Assembly: GCF_003340495.1 (NCBI RefSeq)
Contig: NZ_QASA01000001.1
Coordinates: 1,054,001 to 1,118,000 of the forward strand
Direction: 5' to 3'
Length of the DNA stretch: 64,000 bases
DNA from: Adhaeribacter pallidiroseus
GTDB lineage: Bacteria; Bacteroidota; Bacteroidia; Cytophagales; Hymenobacteraceae
The position numbers were made by a program, and so were the translations under genes. The notes beneath the pieces are model-generated. The model worked only from the letters and a program-made list of their open reading frames with translations, did not search any database and was not told the origin of the DNA. Below are positions 63,028-64,000 of the stretch, in pieces. Position 1 is the first letter of the stretch, and each line of letters begins with the position of its first letter.

Positions 63028-64000
63028 CTATAATTCTACTTGCGAAATAACAAATCTTTTAGTTTCACTCAGTAAAGGATGATTTTCTTCCGGGAGCGGT
63101 TCGCTCAGAATTTGCAAAAAATCCTTATTCTTTAAAGTAGGTATCAAGTATAAAGCTACGGATTTCGTCCAGACATTAAAACTGGTTTCGGGGGCCACTA
63201 GTATTTCCTGAATAACGGAGCTTACCCCGGAAGCGTGGGTACTTACGTTAAACGTAGGAGCAGGCTGAAACTCCAGCGCGTATTCCAAAATAACATCTAT
63301 AGGCAAAAAGTAGCGTTTCGGGATATGGAGCTCCAGCATTTCAATGGCGTTAAAAAGGCGGGCTTGGTCCCGGGATTTTATTAGCTGCAGCACGCGTTCG
63401 AGGTGCGGACGGTTGTAGAGCAAAGCGCAGGCTTGTAAAATAAGCTGCCCATCTTGCGCAATTTCCGATTTCAAAGCAGTGGTCAATAAACCGGCAACCG
63501 GATCAGCGGCTAAGCGGGCAGTAACGTTTATTTTCTGTTTCGTTTGTGCTAGTTTGGCTTCGAGCCAAGTGGCCACTTCTTCCTGACCAGCATCCGCTAA
63601 ATTGGCTTTTTTCCGGTACAGGGCGGCTACTGCTAAATCTCTCGTTTGGTTTTGGGCTCGCAAAAAAAACAGCAGATAATTAGTAGACAGATGACCGGTT
63701 ATGGTTCCAGCCGTTTTGATAATTATATGGTTAATTGCCTCTGGTACAGAACCAGGAATCAGGTATTCTGGAGCAAAAATTGAATCGCCGAAGTGTAAAA
63801 TAGCTCTCTGCAAGGCTCCCGTGGTATTTTGTTTTGCCGATATAACCAGCAGCACCGACCATAAGGAATAAGCTTTAACCTGGCCCACGGCTTCCATCGC
63901 GTTTTTAAAAATTACTGGCGAAGAATCTTGTAGTAAGCTTTGCAAAGGCGCCTGAAAATTGCCGTGGGGCGCGGCCGAAATAATCTCTAAAGCCAGTAGC
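63028..64000 (-). CDS. HEAT-repeat-like protein, N-terminus outside window
   Basis: The frame is open from 63028 to the edge of the window (over 320 codons). Visible sequence is helical repeats (ALEIISAAPHGNFQAPLQSL, VIFKNAMEAVGQVKAYSLWS, and later VILEYALEFQPAPTF). This looks like the C-terminal part of a large HEAT-containing protein, of the kind fused to a transporter (MFS or nucleotide-transporter type) in Bacteroidota, with the cNMP gene directly downstream. The fusion partner cannot be seen. A TTG at 63945 is an alternative start, but the open frame beyond it argues against it. Confidence 0.65.
   Translation of the reverse strand, partial: LLALEIISAAPHGNFQAPLQSLLQDSSPVIFKNAMEAVGQVKAYSLWSVLLVISAKQNTTGALQRAILHFGDSIFAPEYLIPGSVPEAINHIIIKTAGTITGHLSTNYLLFFLRAQNQTRDLAVAALYRKKANLADAGQEEVATWLEAKLAQTKQKINVTARLAADPVAGLLTTALKSEIAQDGQLILQACALLYNRPHLERVLQLIKSRDQARLFNAIEMLELHIPKRYFLPIDVILEYALEFQPAPTFNVSTHASGVSSVIQEILVAPETSFNVWTKSVALYLIPTLKNKDFLQILSEPLPEENHPLLSETKRFVISQVEL

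Overview
The window looks like a chromosomal segment from the phylum Bacteroidota, most likely order Cytophagales near Hymenobacteraceae (an Adhaeribacter-like organism). The evidence is a type IX secretion C-terminal sorting domain, a DUF5686/carboxypeptidase-like outer-membrane protein, a long NusB, an exosortase beside a PID-CTERM-type substrate, TAnnTTTG-type promoter elements and AT-rich intergenic DNA. The genus is inference; no rRNA is present.

Layout. 1-12,980: the start of sucC, a GH113-like glycosidase, a LolD-type ATPase, a conserved unknown, a T9SS repeat protein, a long gene-free stretch, an ABC exporter, a STAS-like protein, a bestrophin and a universal stress protein. 12,980-14,750: a cobalamin-riboswitch-like element with no B12 gene behind it and a frameshifted lipoprotein gene. 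15,355-16,627: a tiny island bounded by perfect 70-bp direct repeats made of the tRNA-Pro 3' end plus its terminator; it carries yefM-yoeB and a decayed higA. 16,778-24,363: an ABC exporter and housekeeping genes (nusB, ytxH-like, NAD-type isocitrate dehydrogenase, DUF1573, yajC, YbbR-like, coaE). 24,453-29,329: glucuronoxylan use (uxuA divergent from GH67 and GH10). 29,373-44,131: a GAF protein, two acyl-carrier-like small proteins without the carrier serine, DUF5686, TetR, a PQQ-type sugar dehydrogenase, a ROK glucokinase, yceI plus a ring-cleaving dioxygenase, and an AsmA-like protein.

44,177-57,477 is a complete type I-B CRISPR-Cas locus beside tRNA-Val: cas6, [DUF433-DUF5615 pair], [crRNA-like element], cas8, cas7, cas5, cas3, cas4, cas1, cas2, leader, and an array of 54 repeats and 53 spacers. 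The most interesting signal lies between cas6 and cas8. A 28/30 copy of the CRISPR repeat is followed by 18 nt that exactly match the DNA just upstream of the DUF5615 (PIN-like toxin) start codon, with 5' flank TCA. A degenerate second repeat and a hairpin terminator follow. This is the architecture of a CreA-type crRNA-like antitoxin that would guide Cascade to repress a toxin and so make the cell depend on its CRISPR effector. Here the presumed target is a protein toxin gene that already has a protein partner.

57,541-64,000: a small unknown protein, the exosortase with its PID-CTERM-like partner, small unknowns, a frameshifted lipoprotein, an HD hydrolase, a cyclic-nucleotide-binding protein and the 3' part of a HEAT-like gene.

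Four genes (lipoprotein at 13.8 kb, tetR, cas7, lipoprotein at 60.9 kb), and possibly a fifth small ORF, become continuous if one base is added to a homopolymer of 5-9 nt. The shared sign of the lesions suggests base-calling errors as well as, or instead of, real mutations.
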